Below are positions 62,846-64,000 of a stretch of DNA of 64,000 nt, one piece after another. The position numbers and the translations under genes are program-made. Source of the DNA: SLRI01 sp964393275 (GTDB taxonomy: Bacteria > Pseudomonadota > Alphaproteobacteria > Geminicoccales > Geminicoccaceae); the NCBI GenBank assembly GCA_964393275.1, contig CAYMTA010000006.1:1-64000 (forward strand), written 5' to 3'. Each line of letters starts with the position of its first letter. Position 1 is the first letter of the stretch. The notes below the pieces were generated by a model that saw only the letters and a list, made by a program, of their open reading frames with translations, had not been told where the DNA came from and searched no databases.

Positions 62846-63732
62846 TCCCGCCCGCGCCGCCGCGCAGGGTTGAGCGCCTCGAACCCGGCGACCAGGTCGA
62901 GCAGCTCCTCGGTGATCGAGTCCTGGCGCTTGCGGCGGTAGTCGGCATTCATCTCCTCGAGGCGCTCCTCGATATTGCGCTCGGCCGCCTGCATGGCGGC
63001 GAGGCGGGTCGCGTGCTCGCTCGCCGCCGATTCCGCCCCGGCCCGAAAGAGGCCGATGAAGAGATGCTGGCGCACCAGGGCCGCCAGCAGGTCCTGGGCC
63101 GGCATCGTGAAGGTGGGCAGGCTCGGCCCCTGCCAGCGCCGGTCGGCGAGGCCGGCGAGCCAAGCCTGGTCGAGCGGCAGGAGCTGCAGGCTGGCGGGCG
63201 TGGCGGTGCTGCCCGACCTCCGCCGGTTGTAGAAGAGCCGGACCCGGACCCCGCTCTCCCTCGCCCGATGCGCGTCGATGGCACCCAGGATGCGATGCGC
63301 CGTCTGGCGCAGCCCGCCGACGGCACCCGGCAGGAGCCAGGTCTCCTCGACCGTCTCGCCCGAGGCCTCGAGGATCGCCGCCGGCCGGGCGCCGGCGACG
63401 AGGTAGCGCCTGCCTCCGGGCGCGGCTTCCAGCTCCGCCTGGGTGAAGCGGACGATCTCGTGGTTGAAGCGGCCGCAGAGCCCGTGATCGGAGCCGAAGA
63501 CGATGGCGAGCGTCGGGGCAGCCGCGGCCTCCGCCCTGGCCATGGCCGGGCGCTCGTGGCCGAGCACCACCTCGAGGCCGAGCTCGATGGTCCGGGCGTA
63601 GTCGCGCAAGGCCGCCACGGCCTGCTCGTACTGGCGGATGCTGACGGCGGCGAGCGACTTCATCGTGCTGACGATGGATTGCAGGTCCTCGGTCGTGGCG
63701 ATCCGCTTGCCGAGGGTCTCGAGGGTGTCCAT
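62842..63732 (-). CDS. atpG: F-type ATPase gamma subunit, alternative (N-ATPase) type
   Basis: 296-residue gamma subunit. The start METL-like MDTLETLGKRIATTEDLQSI, MKSLAAVSIRQYEQAV and VFGSDHGLCGRFNHEIV, and the C-terminal MNADYRRKRQDSITEELLDL are diagnostic of gamma. The N-terminal TTEDLQSIVSTMKSLAAVSIRQ form, and the position as last gene after atpA with no atpD following, match the N-ATPase operon (atpDCQRBEFAG), not the normal atpHAGDC. N-ATPases are thought to be ion pumps or synthases of separate origin spread by transfer. Confidence 0.85.
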   Translation of the reverse strand: MDTLETLGKRIATTEDLQSIVSTMKSLAAVSIRQYEQAVAALRDYARTIELGLEVVLGHERPAMARAEAAAAPTLAIVFGSDHGLCGRFNHEIVRFTQAELEAAPGGRRYLVAGARPAAILEASGETVEETWLLPGAVGGLRQTAHRILGAIDAHRARESGVRVRLFYNRRRSGSTATPASLQLLPLDQAWLAGLADRRWQGPSLPTFTMPAQDLLAALVRQHLFIGLFRAGAESAASEHATRLAAMQAAERNIEERLEEMNADYRRKRQDSITEELLDLVAGFEALNPARRRGRD

Positions 63733-63749
63733 GGCGCGCGTCCGGCCGA

Positions 63750-64000
63750 TCAGCCGTGAAACGGGGCGAGGGCGCTCCTGGCCCGCTCGAGCAGCGCTTC
63801 CCTGTCCTCCTCGCCGAGCTTCTCGCCGGAAGCCAGCCTTGGGCCGAGCTCCGGCATGTCGGTCCGGACGACCTCGCGCAAGGCCGCCTCGGCCTCGGCG
63901 ACCCGCTCGGGCGGCACGGCGTCGAAGAGCCCTTGCGTCGCGGCCAGGACCACGAGGAGCTGCTCCGGAACGGTGAGCAGATCGTGCTCCGCCTGCTTGA
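63750..64000 (-). CDS. atpA: F-type ATPase alpha subunit, C-terminal part (N-ATPase type)
   Basis: Only the last 83 or so codons lie in the window; the gene continues beyond 64000. The visible part reads KQAEHDLLTVPEQLLVVLAA, then TQGLFDAVPPERVAEAEAAL and a C-terminal LLERARSALAPFHG, the alpha-subunit C-terminal helical domain. It is followed after 17 bp by atpG. Confidence 0.85.
   Translation of the reverse strand, partial: KQAEHDLLTVPEQLLVVLAATQGLFDAVPPERVAEAEAALREVVRTDMPELGPRLASGEKLGEEDREALLERARSALAPFHG

Overview
High-GC alphaproteobacterial chromosome segment, most likely Rhodospirillales-like. The signs are a single 14-gene nuoA-N operon followed by birA, coaX, an RNase J gene, a methylmalonyl-CoA epimerase gene and a DUF1467 gene; an rplU-rpmA-obgE-proB-proA-nadD-rsfS-rlmH run; and frequent GTGA/ATGA/CTGA gene overlaps. 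I could not fix family or genus. Almost every gene is on the minus strand, so operons read from right to left.

Layout. (1) 1-8712: a type I-E CRISPR-Cas locus (cas3, cse1, cse2, cas7, cas5, cas6e, cas1, cas2). The leader and one repeat sit at the left edge and the rest of the array lies outside the window. A 100-N gap inside cse1 looks like an assembly artefact. (2) 8713-9803: intergenic DNA with a composite repeat (copy A). (3) 9804-28020: housekeeping and respiratory block ending in the complete complex I operon. (4) 28262-28538: tRNA-Asp and tRNA-Gln. (5) 28574-37253: a full nitrous oxide reductase cluster, nosR-Z-D-F-Y-L plus an apbE/nosX-type gene, with an FNR-type box upstream of nosR. 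(6) 37607-48465: an anti-phage type operon made of a SNF2 helicase with a C-terminal nuclease-like domain, a DUF1156 DNA methyltransferase and a DUF499 ATPase with a HEPN motif. One broken and one intact toxin-antitoxin pair lie between the three large genes. (7) 48466-49855: intergenic DNA with copy B of the composite repeat. (8) 49856-56719: a GMC dehydrogenase set, an enolase-superfamily enzyme, a ThDP-dependent oxidase-like enzyme and a PPC-domain protein. (9) 56925-62737: rlmH to rplU. (10) 62842-64000: the end of an operon encoding an alternative (N-type) F-ATPase.

The most striking non-coding signal is the composite repeat. Copies A (9312-9777) and B (49297-49773) share a 234-bp core that is identical base for base although they lie 40 kb apart. 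Each contains five 19-bp palindromes spaced about three helical turns apart, six 20/21-bp direct repeats carrying CGAACCC, and a GC hairpin. Each lies, in the same orientation, just upstream of a defence operon: CRISPR-Cas for A, helicase-methylase-ATPase for B. In copy B the first palindrome spacing is longer by exactly 10 bp, about one helical turn. This suggests a shared DNA-level element, perhaps an operator array or a boundary or integration element, linking the two defence loci.
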